Source: Acidobacteriota bacterium (GTDB lineage: Bacteria; Acidobacteriota; Vicinamibacteria; Vicinamibacterales; UBA2999). From it: a DNA stretch of 7,068 nt. Made by a program: the position numbers and the translations under genes. Location of the stretch: assembly GCA_947465275.1 (NCBI GenBank), contig CANIAI010000121.1:1-7068 (forward strand), given 5' to 3'. Position 1 is the stretch's first letter. Every line of letters starts with the position of its first letter. This document shows, piece by piece, positions 1-6,076 of the stretch. The notes under the pieces are model-generated. The model was not told the origin of the DNA. It was given only the letters and a program-made list of their open reading frames with translations, and did not search any database.

Positions 1-156
1 GGATCGGGCGGACCGAAGCGCGGCGGCCGCGCGCCGCGCCCGCTGAAGGGGGTCGACCGGAAGCTCGCGCTGTCGGCGCGTGCCCTCGATGACCTGGACG
101 CATGGCGGGGGGCGGCACCCGCACCCGGACCCACGTCCGCGGTCGAGGTGCCGTGA
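1..156 (+). CDS. trmFO: C-terminal end of probable TrmFO tRNA (uracil-54) methyltransferase (5' truncated)
   Basis: An open frame enters at base 1 and stops at TGA 154-156, giving about 51 residues. It begins Gly/Arg/Pro-rich and then reads RKLALSARALDDLDAW before an Ala/Pro tail. The basic stretch followed by an 'RALxDLxxW' helix resembles the extreme C-terminus of TrmFO (Gid), the folate/FAD-dependent enzyme that makes ribothymidine at tRNA position 54. This assignment is from memory of the family, with no catalytic or FAD-binding part in view. Context supports it: trmFO directly before xerC (codV) is a recurrent bacterial gene order. The stop overlaps the next start as GTGA, so the two genes are probably co-transcribed and translationally coupled. 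Another protein with an Ala/Pro-rich tail cannot be excluded. Confidence 0.6.
   Translation, partial: GSGGPKRGGRAPRPLKGVDRKLALSARALDDLDAWRGAAPAPGPTSAVEVP
145..149 (+). promoter_or_regulatory. Ribosome-binding site for xerC
   Basis: GAGGT lies four bases before the GTG at 153. It decides the start of xerC in favour of this GTG over the in-frame ATG at 102, which would add 17 low-complexity Gly/Thr/Arg residues inside the upstream gene. Confidence 0.5.
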
Positions 157-1127
157 AGGCGCAGCTGCGCGAGTTCATCGAGTACCTGCGGCTCAACCGC
201 AACGCCTCTCCGCACACGGTCGCCGCCTACGACAGCGACATCTCGCAGTACCTCGACTTCCTCGGGCGCTTCGCCGGGAAGAAGCGGGCCGACCTCGAGC
301 CGACCGACCTCGACTTTCCCAGCATCCGCGCCTACATGGCCGACCTGCACCGCCTCGGGCAGGCGCGCTCGTCGGTGGCGCGGAAGGTGTCGGCGCTGCG
401 CAGCTTCCTGCGCTTCCTGCGCCGTGAGGGGTGGATCGAGAGCGACCCGTCGGCGCTCGCCGTCTCCCCGCGCCGTGAGCAGACCATCCCGGCCCACCTG
501 TCGATCGAGGAGATCGGACGGCTCATCGAAGCGCCCGACAGCAGCACACCCCTGGGCCGCCGCGACCGGGCGATGCTCGAACTCTTCTACGCGTCGGGCC
601 TGCGTCTCAGCGAGCTGGTGGGGCTCGACATGGAGGACGTCGACCTCCCGGGCCGCGTCGTCCGCGTGATGGGCAAGGGGGGCAAGGAGCGGATGGTGCC
701 GTTCAACGGCGCGACCCGTGACGCGCTGCGCCGCTGGTACGAGGACCGCGCGCGCATCCGCGCGACGGCGCGTCCGCTGCCGCCCCGCGTGACCGAGAAG
801 CCGGAGCAGGCGCGTGCGCGGAAGCGTGAGGCGCAGCGGGAGCCGGTGTTCGTGAACGCACGCGGCGGGAGGATCACGGGACGGAGCGTGCAGCGGCTGG
901 TGGCGCGGTACGTCACGACGAGCAGCACGCGCTTCGGGATCAGTCCGCACGCGCTGCGGCACTCGTTCGCAACGCACCTGCTGCAGCGGGGGGCCGACCT
1001 GCGCGCCATCCAGGAACTGCTCGGGCACGTGCAGCTCTCGACGACGCAGCGCTACACGCACGTGAACGTGGCGCAGCTGCTCGAGGTCTACCGGCGCGCC
1101 CACCCGCGCGCCCGCGAGCAGGGCTGA
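153..1127 (+). CDS. xerC: Tyrosine site-specific recombinase XerC
   Basis: A 324-residue tyrosine recombinase that, with XerD, resolves chromosome dimers at dif during division. The N-terminal SAM-like core-binding domain covers about residues 1-115 (FIEYLRLNRNASPHTVAAY). The catalytic domain follows with all the family's active-site residues: Arg151 (ASGLRLSEL), Lys175 (GKGGKER), His266 and Arg269 (HALRHSFATHLL), His292 (LLGH) and the nucleophile Tyr301 (TTQRYTHV). The ending LLEVYRRAHPRA is closer to XerC than XerD, and the trmFO neighbour agrees. The GTG at 153 is preferred because it overlaps the upstream stop (GTGA), has a GAGG upstream and matches the family's usual N-terminus. Residues about 199-231 contain an extra charged Arg/Lys/Glu/Pro stretch, making the protein about 26 residues longer than E. 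coli XerC or XerD (298 residues). No phage or integron context suggests a mobile-element integrase. Confidence 0.92.
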   Translation: MKAQLREFIEYLRLNRNASPHTVAAYDSDISQYLDFLGRFAGKKRADLEPTDLDFPSIRAYMADLHRLGQARSSVARKVSALRSFLRFLRREGWIESDPSALAVSPRREQTIPAHLSIEEIGRLIEAPDSSTPLGRRDRAMLELFYASGLRLSELVGLDMEDVDLPGRVVRVMGKGGKERMVPFNGATRDALRRWYEDRARIRATARPLPPRVTEKPEQARARKREAQREPVFVNARGGRITGRSVQRLVARYVTTSSTRFGISPHALRHSFATHLLQRGADLRAIQELLGHVQLSTTQRYTHVNVAQLLEVYRRAHPRAREQG

Positions 1128-1145
1128 TCGCCGGCGGCGAATCAG
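1124..1145. terminator. Hairpin between convergent xerC and response-regulator genes (possible bidirectional terminator)
   Basis: The left arm CTGATCGCC (1124-1132) pairs with the right arm GGCGAATCAG (1136-1145). This gives nine base pairs with one bulged A and a three-base GGC loop. The xerC stop TGA (1125-1127) lies in the left arm and the minus-strand stop (1142-1144) in the right arm. The element is symmetric, so it would form in either transcript. Neither side has a T-run, so it may be a Rho-independent-like pause or 3'-end stabilising hairpin rather than a classical intrinsic terminator. Confidence 0.5.
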
Positions 1146-2560
1146 ACCGCGGTCGGCAGCCCTTCGTGCGCCTGCAGCGCGGCCCGGCGCCCGCGCGGGA
1201 AGTCGATCCCGAGCGTGCGGATCTTGTAGTTGATCACGCGAGGGCTGATCGCGAGCAGTTCTGCCGCGTCCTTCTGCACCCAGTTCGACATCCGCAGCGC
1301 CTCGACCAGCGCGATCCGCTCGATCTCCTCGAGCGGAATGCCCGTGGGCGGAATCCGGACCACTGACGCCGAATCCCGCGCCCCGCCCATCCCCGACGCC
1401 TCGCCCAGCCGCAGGTCGGTGCTCGTGATGCTCGTGCCGTCGGTGAGCAGCATCGCGCGCTCGATGGCGTTCTCGAGCTCCCGGATGTTGCCGGGCCAGT
1501 TGTAGCGCATCAGCAGCTTGGCCGCATCCGGATCGAGTCCATCGATCTTCTTCTTCAGCTCGCCGCCGAAGCGCTTGATGAAGAAGGACGCGAGCGCCGC
1601 GATGTCCTCCTTGCGATCGCGCAGCGCCGGCATGTCGACCGTGACGACGTTGAGGCGGAAGTAGAGGTCCTGCCGGAACGTGCCGGCCTCGACCATCGCG
1701 TTCAGGTCGCGGTTCGTGGCGGCGATCAGCCGGACGTCGGCCTTGATGGTGCGGGTGCCGCCCAGCCGCTCGAACTCGTGCTCCTGCAGCACGCGCAGGA
1801 TCTTCGCCTGCGTGTTCTGGCTCATGTCGCCGATCTCGTCGAGGAAGAGCGTGCCGCCGTCCGCCTGTTCGAAGCGGCCGATGCGCTGCTTGTCGGCGCT
1901 GGTGAAGGCCCCCTTCTCGTGACCGAACAGTTCCGACTCGAGCAGGTTCTCCTGCAGCGCCGCGCAGTTCACCTTGATGAAGCTCTTGTTCGCGCGCAGC
2001 GAGTTGTGGTGCAGGGCGGCGGCGATCAACTCCTTGCCGGTTCCCGTCTCGCCGCGCACCAGGACGGTGGTGTTGCTCTTGGCGACCTTGCGGACGATGC
2101 CGAGCACGTGCGCCAGCGCGCCGCTCGACCCGATGATGTTGTCGAACTCGTAGATGTCGCCCTGCGCGTGGCGAAGGTAGTCGATCTGGTGCTGCATCCG
2201 GCGCATCTCGAGCGCCTTCGCGATCTTGACCTCCATCTCCTCGATCTCGAACGGCTTCTGGACGTAATCGAACGCGCCCGCCTTCATCGCCTCGACGGCT
2301 GTCTGCACGGAGCCGAAGGCCGTCATCAGGATGACGGCCGTGGTCGGATGCAGGGTCTTCGTGGTCTTCAGCACGTCGATCCCGGTGCTGCCGCCCATCT
2401 TCAGGTCTGACACCACCACGTCGTAGGCGGTCTCGTGCACCTTCTCGAGCGCGGCGTTGCCGTTGGGGGCTTCGTCGACGTCGTGCCCCGCGTCGGCCAC
2501 GGCCTGGGCGAGCGCCCGTCGAAGCGAGTCGTGATCGTCGGCGATGAGGATGCGGCCCAT
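1142..2560 (-). CDS. Sigma-54-dependent response regulator, NtrC family
   Basis: A 472-residue bacterial enhancer-binding protein that, once phosphorylated, uses ATP hydrolysis to open sigma-54 RNA polymerase promoters. The receiver domain spans about 1-120, with acidic Asp8/Asp9, phospho-acceptor Asp52, Thr80 and Lys102. The AAA+ domain spans about 140-370. It has Walker A GETGTGKE (170-177), the sigma-54-contact loop at 217-222 reading GAFTSA rather than the usual GAFTGA, Walker B LFLDE (Asp241, Glu242), and FRQDLYFRL with Arg296 and Arg302 as likely arginine fingers. A Fis-type helix-turn-helix occupies about 412-451 (QKDAAELLAISPRVINYKI). In the receiver the Pro usually found four residues after the phospho-Asp is Gly56. 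The gene lies 13 bases after the kinase gene, with GAAGGA nine bases before its ATG, so kinase and regulator form an operon. Target genes are unknown, but the region upstream of the kinase is one candidate. Confidence 0.93.
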   Translation of the reverse strand: MGRILIADDHDSLRRALAQAVADAGHDVDEAPNGNAALEKVHETAYDVVVSDLKMGGSTGIDVLKTTKTLHPTTAVILMTAFGSVQTAVEAMKAGAFDYVQKPFEIEEMEVKIAKALEMRRMQHQIDYLRHAQGDIYEFDNIIGSSGALAHVLGIVRKVAKSNTTVLVRGETGTGKELIAAALHHNSLRANKSFIKVNCAALQENLLESELFGHEKGAFTSADKQRIGRFEQADGGTLFLDEIGDMSQNTQAKILRVLQEHEFERLGGTRTIKADVRLIAATNRDLNAMVEAGTFRQDLYFRLNVVTVDMPALRDRKEDIAALASFFIKRFGGELKKKIDGLDPDAAKLLMRYNWPGNIRELENAIERAMLLTDGTSITSTDLRLGEASGMGGARDSASVVRIPPTGIPLEEIERIALVEALRMSNWVQKDAAELLAISPRVINYKIRTLGIDFPRGRRAALQAHEGLPTAV

Positions 2561-2569
2561 GAGCGTCTG

Positions 2570-2575
2570 TCCTTC
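2570..2575 (-). promoter_or_regulatory. Ribosome-binding site for the response regulator
   Basis: On the minus strand GAAGGA overlaps the kinase stop codon (TGA, 2576-2574) and sits nine bases before the regulator's ATG. It is the clearest Shine-Dalgarno sequence in the window and suggests translational coupling of kinase and regulator. Confidence 0.65.
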
Positions 2576-3755
2576 AGTCGTGCGTGTGGTCGTCGTGGCT
2601 GCCGGTCACCGGCAGCGTGATGCGGACGCGGGTGCCGACGCCGGCACGCGTCTGCAGGTCGATCTGCCCGTCGTGGGCGTCGACGATCTTCCGGACGATG
2701 GCGAGTCCGAGGCCAGAGCCCTGCGCCTTGGTCGTGAAGAACGGACCGAACACCCGGTCGGCCACGTCGGCCGCCATGCCGGGGCCGTCGTCCACGACCT
2801 CGATGGACACGGCGTCGCGTCCGTTCAGGCCGTCCTCGACCCGCGCCGGCGTCGCGGTGATCGTCACGCGTCCCCGGCCGTTCATCGCCTCGAAGGCATT
2901 CGTCACCAGGTTGGTGAACAGCTGCGAGAGCTGGTAGGCGTCGGCCTCGATGTCGGGGAGGTCGTCGGCCACCGCGATGTCGACCGCGATGTCGCCGCGC
3001 GTCGCCTTGTGCCCCGCGGCCTGGACCGCCCCCTGCACCGCGTCCACGATGCGGGTGCGCTCGACCTGCAGCCGGATCGGCCGCACGAACTCGAGCACCT
3101 CCTGCACGATCCCGTTGGCCATCTTGGCCTCGTGGATGATGTCGGAGAGCACCTTCTGCGTCTCGGGCTTCTCGACCTTGCGACGGAGCAGCCCGGCCAT
3201 CACCTCGATGCCGGCCAGCGGGTTCTTCACTTCATGGGCGATCGCCGCCGCCATTTCGCCGAGCGCCGCGAGGCGGTCGCGGAGCCGCTCACGCTCCTCG
3301 AGCTGCTCCACGCGCGTGAGGTCCTTGAAGAACATCGAGACGCCGACCACCCGGTCGTCGTCGTCGCGTACCAGCGAGAGGGTGTATCCGATGACCTTGT
3401 TGGAGGGGCGCAGCCGGAGCTCGGCCCGGTTCGCCAGCAGGTGCATCTCGAACGCCCCGGTCAGCACCCGGAGCACTTCGGGCACGCGGATGATGTCGGC
3501 GATCGGACGCCCGAGGTCGTCTGGCTTCCGGCGCACGCCGAAGATGCGGTACGCCTCGTCGTTGATGTACGCGAGGGTGCCGCCGCGCGTCATGGCGAGC
3601 ACGCCGTTGCGCATGCTGCGGACGACGTGGCGGAAGAACACGTCTCCCGTGACGTCGATCGTCGGGACCGATGGGGCGTGGCTGCCCGGGCGCTCGGTCA
3701 GGGACCGATCGACCGGGGGACGCCGCGGGCGCGGATCACGAAACGTTCCTGGCAT
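2574..3755 (-). CDS. Soluble PAS-domain sensor histidine kinase (NtrB-like)
   Basis: A 393-residue histidine kinase partner of the downstream NtrC-type regulator. A PAS sensor domain spans about 36-150 (RNGVLAMTRGGTLAYINDEA to MFFKDLTRVEQLEE). It is followed by a HisKA dimerisation domain with phospho-acceptor His174 (AIAHEVKNPLAGI) and a HATPase_c domain. The latter shows the N-box (NLVTNAFEAM, Asn286), G1 box DDGPGM (322-327), the F-box region FGPFFTTK and G2 box GSGLGLAI. No membrane segment or signal peptide is visible, so it probably senses an internal signal, as NtrB does. The ATG at 3755 is chosen because residues from an earlier in-frame ATG at 4004 would be low-complexity, kinase-unlike and overlap the ABC-F gene end. 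No strong Shine-Dalgarno precedes 3755, so the true start could differ slightly. The first 30 or so residues are Arg/Pro-rich and probably disordered. The C-terminus ends in a His/Asp-rich tail (SHDDHTHD). The bound signal and cofactor are unknown. Confidence 0.88.
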   Translation of the reverse strand: MPGTFRDPRPRRPPVDRSLTERPGSHAPSVPTIDVTGDVFFRHVVRSMRNGVLAMTRGGTLAYINDEAYRIFGVRRKPDDLGRPIADIIRVPEVLRVLTGAFEMHLLANRAELRLRPSNKVIGYTLSLVRDDDDRVVGVSMFFKDLTRVEQLEERERLRDRLAALGEMAAAIAHEVKNPLAGIEVMAGLLRRKVEKPETQKVLSDIIHEAKMANGIVQEVLEFVRPIRLQVERTRIVDAVQGAVQAAGHKATRGDIAVDIAVADDLPDIEADAYQLSQLFTNLVTNAFEAMNGRGRVTITATPARVEDGLNGRDAVSIEVVDDGPGMAADVADRVFGPFFTTKAQGSGLGLAIVRKIVDAHDGQIDLQTRAGVGTRVRITLPVTGSHDDHTHD

Positions 3756-3775
3756 GTGAGACCGCGAACGGCGGG

Positions 3776-3791
3776 GGCAAAGGCTGTACCC
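3776..3791 (-). promoter_or_regulatory. Candidate sigma-54 (-24/-12) promoter of the kinase-regulator operon
   Basis: The minus strand reads GGGTACAGCCTTTGCC. It has GG (3790-3789), ten bases, then GC (3778-3777), the invariant sigma-54 spacing, with TTGC intact at -12. Against TGGCACG-N4-TTGCA it matches 8 of 12 defined positions. Transcription would start near 3765, leaving about ten leader bases before the kinase ATG. The operon encodes a sigma-54 activator, which makes autoregulation plausible. Chance matches to GG-N10-GC are common in GC-rich DNA, so this is tentative. Confidence 0.35.
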
Positions 3792-3814
3792 CGGGGGAGC
3801 CGTTCCGTTCCACA

Positions 3815-3844
3815 CACGAAATCGTCCAATGCGGTCGTTTCGTG
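3815..3844. promoter_or_regulatory. Inverted repeat upstream of the kinase operon (possible activator site)
   Basis: CACGAAA (3815-3821) and TTTCGTG (3838-3844) form perfect 7-base arms separated by 16 bases. The dyad centre is about 64 bases upstream of the predicted start at 3765. A longer related motif, ACGAAATCGTC (3816-3826), recurs with one change at 3868-3878. It is a candidate binding site for the NtrC-type regulator; binding is inferred only from position and symmetry. Confidence 0.35.
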
Positions 3845-3867
3845 AGGCCGGACTGCCGGTGAGGATG

Positions 3868-3889
3868 ACGGAATCGTCAGTCGATGCCG
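3868..3889. promoter_or_regulatory. Second dyad/stem-loop in the kinase-operon upstream region
   Basis: CGGAATCG (3869-3876) and CGATGCCG (3882-3889) pair at seven of eight positions around a five-base loop. The left part, ACGGAATCGTC, repeats the 3816-3826 motif at 10 of 11 bases. Its centre is about 114 bases upstream of the predicted sigma-54 start, within the usual enhancer range. It also lies about 52 bases past the ABC-F stop and could be a 3' hairpin of that transcript, but no T-run follows on the minus strand. Confidence 0.3.
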
Positions 3890-3940
3890 AAAACGGGTGG
3901 AGCGGGAGGGGGAACTTACGTTTCGGAGCGGGGGACCCGG

Positions 3941-5965
3941 TCAGGACCTGGTTGCATGTTCCTGCAGCGATTCCCACTGGCCGATCAGGTCGCCTACTTC
4001 CCACATCAGCGCCTGGTGGCGGTCGATGATGGCGCGCGAGGCGGCCGGATCGGTGTAGAAGTCGGGCGCCGACATCTGGGCTTCGAGCGCCTTCACCTGG
4101 GTTTCGCGCTCGGCAATGCGCCCTTCGAGTTCAGCGATCCGCTTCCCGAGCGACTCGAGCGCCCGCTGCTTCTTCTTGCGGTCGGCCTCGACCCGCTTGC
4201 GCTCTTCACGGTCGGCGGCGGCCGACTGCGCCGGCGCCGGTGCCGGCGGGGGTGACGCCGTCCGGGTCTCAGCCGGCTTCGCGGGCGGCTTGCCAGCGGG
4301 TCCCTTGACCGGCGCCGGCTTCCGGGCGGCCGGCTGCGGCGCGTTCGCCTGCTCCTTGCTCCAGAGGAACTCGGCGTAGGTGCCGGGGTAGACGCGAGCC
4401 GTGCCGTGGCCGATCTCGATGATCTTCGTGGCGAGCCGCTCCACGAAGTAGCGGTCGTGCGAGACGATGATGAGCGTGCCGCCGTAGTCGGCGAGCGCGT
4501 CGAGCAGGACGTCCTTGGAGTCGAGATCGAGGTGGTTCGTCGGCTCGTCGAGCAGCAGGGTGTTCGATGGCCGCAGCAGCATGCGCGCGACCGCGAGTCG
4601 GGTGCGCTCCCCGCCCGAGAGCACCCCGGCGCGCTTGTGCACGTCGTCGCCCGAGAAGAGGAACCCGCCGAGGATGTTCCGGATCGCCGGCACCATGTCG
4701 TTGGGCGAGCCTGACGCGAGCGTCTCGTACACCGTCAGCGTCGGGTTGAGGCGCACCGCCTCGTCCTGCGCGAAGTACTCCATGACGACCTGGTGGCCGA
4801 GCGTGCGCGTGCCGCTGTCGGGCGCTTCCTCGCCCGAGAGCATGCGCATCAGCGTCGACTTGCCGGCGCCGTTCGGCCCGACGAGGGCGATGCGATCGCC
4901 GCGCTCGATGTGCAGCGAGAGCCGCTCGAAGACGGTGAGCGGGCCGTACGCCTTCCGGACGTCGGTCAGCTCCATCACGATGCGGCCGCTCTTCGCGCAG
5001 GCCGGAAACGTGAAGTGGATCCGCTTGCGCTCGGGCGGCACCTCGATGGGCACCACCTTCTCGAGCATCTTGATGCGGCTCTGCACCTGCGCCGCCTTGG
5101 TGGCCTGGTAGCGGAAGCGATCGACGAACAGCTTGACCCGCGCGACCTCTTCGTCCTGCTCGCGCTTGGCCTGCCGCAGCCGCTCGAGCATCGCGTCGCG
5201 CAACTCCACGTACCGGCTGTAGTTGCCCACGTAGTCGGTGAGCACGCGCAGGTTCAGGTCGGTGATGCGGGTGACCACCGCGTCGAGGAAGTAGCGGTCG
5301 TGCGAGACGAGGATGACGGCGTACGGGTAGTGCGACAGGTACTCCTCGAGCCAGTTGCGCGCCTCGAGGTCGAGGTGGTTCGTCGGCTCGTCGAGCAGCA
5401 GCAGCCCGGGCTGGCCGAGCAGGAGCTTGGCCAGCGCGATTCGCATCTGCCAGCCGCCCGAAAAGGTCTCGGCCGGCCGGTGCACGTCGTCGGGGCCGAA
5501 CCCGAGCCCGCGGAGCACCGTGGCGATCCGCAGGTCCATGTTGTAGCCGTCGCCGAGCCGGAAGCGGTCCTGCAACTCGCTGTACCGGTGGAGCATGGCC
5601 TCATGGTCCCGCTCGGGCACGGCGGGGTCGGACAGCCGGTGCTCGATGTCGTGCATCTCGGCCTTCATGTCGAGCAGCGGCTGGAACGCGCTGCTCGCCT
5701 CCTCGAAGACGGTGCGCCCCGAGTGGCTGAGCCCGTCCTGGGGGAGGTACCCGATGGTCAGCCCGGCGGGCTTGATGACGGCCCCCGCGTCCGGCTCGTC
5801 CGCCCCCGCCAGCATGCGGAGCAGGGTGGTCTTGCCGGCGCCGTTCGGCCCGCAGAGGCCGACCCGGTCGCCGTCCGAGATCTGCCAGGTGACCCCCTCG
5901 ATCAGGGTCCTGGCGCCGAACGACTTGGTCAGGTTGGAGAGCTGAATCACGGTGGAATCACCCAT
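3941..5965 (-). CDS. ABC-F family ATPase (ribosome-associated, Uup/YdiF/YheS-like)
   Basis: A 674-residue protein with two ABC ATPase domains and no membrane segments, the hallmark of ABC-F proteins. These bind the ribosomal E site and help stalled or antibiotic-bound ribosomes. Domain 1 has Walker A GPNGAGKT (39-46), signature FSGGWQ (168-173), Walker B LLLLDEPTNHLDL with Glu193, and His222 in SHDRYF. Domain 2 has GPNGAGKS (363-370), LSGGER (449-454), Glu474 and His503. The charged helical linker at about 250-310 corresponds to the P-site tRNA interaction region. An Ala/Pro/Lys-rich tether (about 540-582) leads to a C-terminal coiled coil (about 583-633), as in Uup and related members. The ATG at 5965 is chosen over the GTG at 6019 because MGDSTVIQLSNLTKSFG begins directly at the first ABC strand, as usual for the family. 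Only a weak AGG precedes it by seven bases. It stands alone on the minus strand, 185 bases before the kinase. Sub-family, and whether it is a resistance or housekeeping factor, cannot be settled here. Confidence 0.92.
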   Translation of the reverse strand: MGDSTVIQLSNLTKSFGARTLIEGVTWQISDGDRVGLCGPNGAGKTTLLRMLAGADEPDAGAVIKPAGLTIGYLPQDGLSHSGRTVFEEASSAFQPLLDMKAEMHDIEHRLSDPAVPERDHEAMLHRYSELQDRFRLGDGYNMDLRIATVLRGLGFGPDDVHRPAETFSGGWQMRIALAKLLLGQPGLLLLDEPTNHLDLEARNWLEEYLSHYPYAVILVSHDRYFLDAVVTRITDLNLRVLTDYVGNYSRYVELRDAMLERLRQAKREQDEEVARVKLFVDRFRYQATKAAQVQSRIKMLEKVVPIEVPPERKRIHFTFPACAKSGRIVMELTDVRKAYGPLTVFERLSLHIERGDRIALVGPNGAGKSTLMRMLSGEEAPDSGTRTLGHQVVMEYFAQDEAVRLNPTLTVYETLASGSPNDMVPAIRNILGGFLFSGDDVHKRAGVLSGGERTRLAVARMLLRPSNTLLLDEPTNHLDLDSKDVLLDALADYGGTLIIVSHDRYFVERLATKIIEIGHGTARVYPGTYAEFLWSKEQANAPQPAARKPAPVKGPAGKPPAKPAETRTASPPPAPAPAQSAAADREERKRVEADRKKKQRALESLGKRIAELEGRIAERETQVKALEAQMSAPDFYTDPAASRAIIDRHQALMWEVGDLIGQWESLQEHATRS
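4527..4558. repeat. Copy 1 of 32-base exact repeat within the ABC-F gene (domain 2 Walker B)
   Basis: This stretch encodes the second LLLDEPTNHLDL and is identical base for base to 5370-5401, 843 bases away, which encodes the first-domain equivalent. A 23-base identity at the H-loop (4445-4467 and 5288-5310, also 843 apart) and a 22-base identity at Walker A (4859-4880 and 5831-5852) accompany it. Confidence 0.85.
5370..5401. repeat. Copy 2 of 32-base exact repeat within the ABC-F gene (domain 1 Walker B)
   Basis: Identical to 4527-4558. The shared protein motif explains much of the similarity, but identity at synonymous positions is more than the amino acids require. Confidence 0.85.
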
Positions 5966-6002
5966 TATGAGGCCTGGGCCTGGCCCGCCGCAGCCCTGGT
6001 CG

Positions 6003-6008
6003 TATGAT
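6003..6008 (+). promoter_or_regulatory. Possible -10 element for the sigma-factor operon
   Basis: TATGAT matches the TATAAT consensus at five of six bases and sits in the divergent intergenic region, 68 bases before the sigma-factor ATG. No convincing -35 hexamer lies 16-18 bases upstream, so support is weak. It is notable mainly as an AT-rich island in GC-rich sequence. Confidence 0.25.
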
Positions 6009-6024
6009 CGGGAGACCAAGCCGG

Positions 6025-6039
6025 GACGGCACCGCCGTC
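6025..6039. other. Short perfect hairpin in the sigma-factor leader
   Basis: GACGGC (6025-6030) and GCCGTC (6034-6039) pair perfectly around an ACC loop. If transcription begins after the TATGAT at 6003-6008, this lies in the 5' leader of the sigma-factor mRNA. It could equally be a protein-binding dyad; no T-run follows to make it an attenuator. Confidence 0.3.
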
Positions 6040-6056
6040 GTCTGAAGGGGTGAACC

Positions 6057-6076
6057 AGGAAGGGCCCCCGGTTCCT
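6057..6076 (+). promoter_or_regulatory. Ribosome-binding site of the sigma factor with possible masking stem
   Basis: AGGAAGGG (6057-6064) is the best Shine-Dalgarno candidate for the ATG at 6077, though its spacing of about 12 bases is long. AGGAA (6057-6061) is complementary to TTCCT (6072-6076), which directly abuts the start codon, so a five-base-pair stem could hide the site and shorten the effective spacing. An alternative pairing, AACC (6053-6056) with GGTT (6070-6073), would exclude it. Confidence 0.35.

Noticed and set aside
102..152. Extended XerC start at ATG 102
   Set aside because: It adds 17 Gly/Thr/Arg residues not seen in the family and lies within the upstream gene. GTG 153 has the GTGA overlap and a ribosome-binding site.
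153..1127. Tyrosine recombinase as sign of a prophage, integron or genomic island
   Set aside because: The protein has XerC features and the probable trmFO neighbour. No attachment-site repeats, tRNA, excisionase or phage genes are visible.
2544..3845. Long plus-strand open frame opposite the histidine kinase (433 codons)
   Set aside because: It is antisense to a kinase with all catalytic boxes. Its product is His/Arg/Asp/Val-rich with no recognisable domain, as expected from the reverse frame of GC-rich codons.
3911..3917. GGAACTT resembling an ECF sigma-factor -35 element on the plus strand
   Set aside because: No matching -10 element lies at proper spacing, and transcription would run into the 3' end of the oppositely oriented ABC-F gene with no plus-strand gene downstream.
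3756..4004. N-terminal extension of the histidine kinase to an ATG at 4004
   Set aside because: The extra 83 residues lack any domain character, overlap the ABC-F 3' end and would place the candidate promoter inside coding sequence.
4793..6007. Long plus-strand open frame opposite the ABC-F gene (404 codons)
   Set aside because: Antisense shadow of a clearly identified gene; its composition mirrors the third-position GC bias of that gene.
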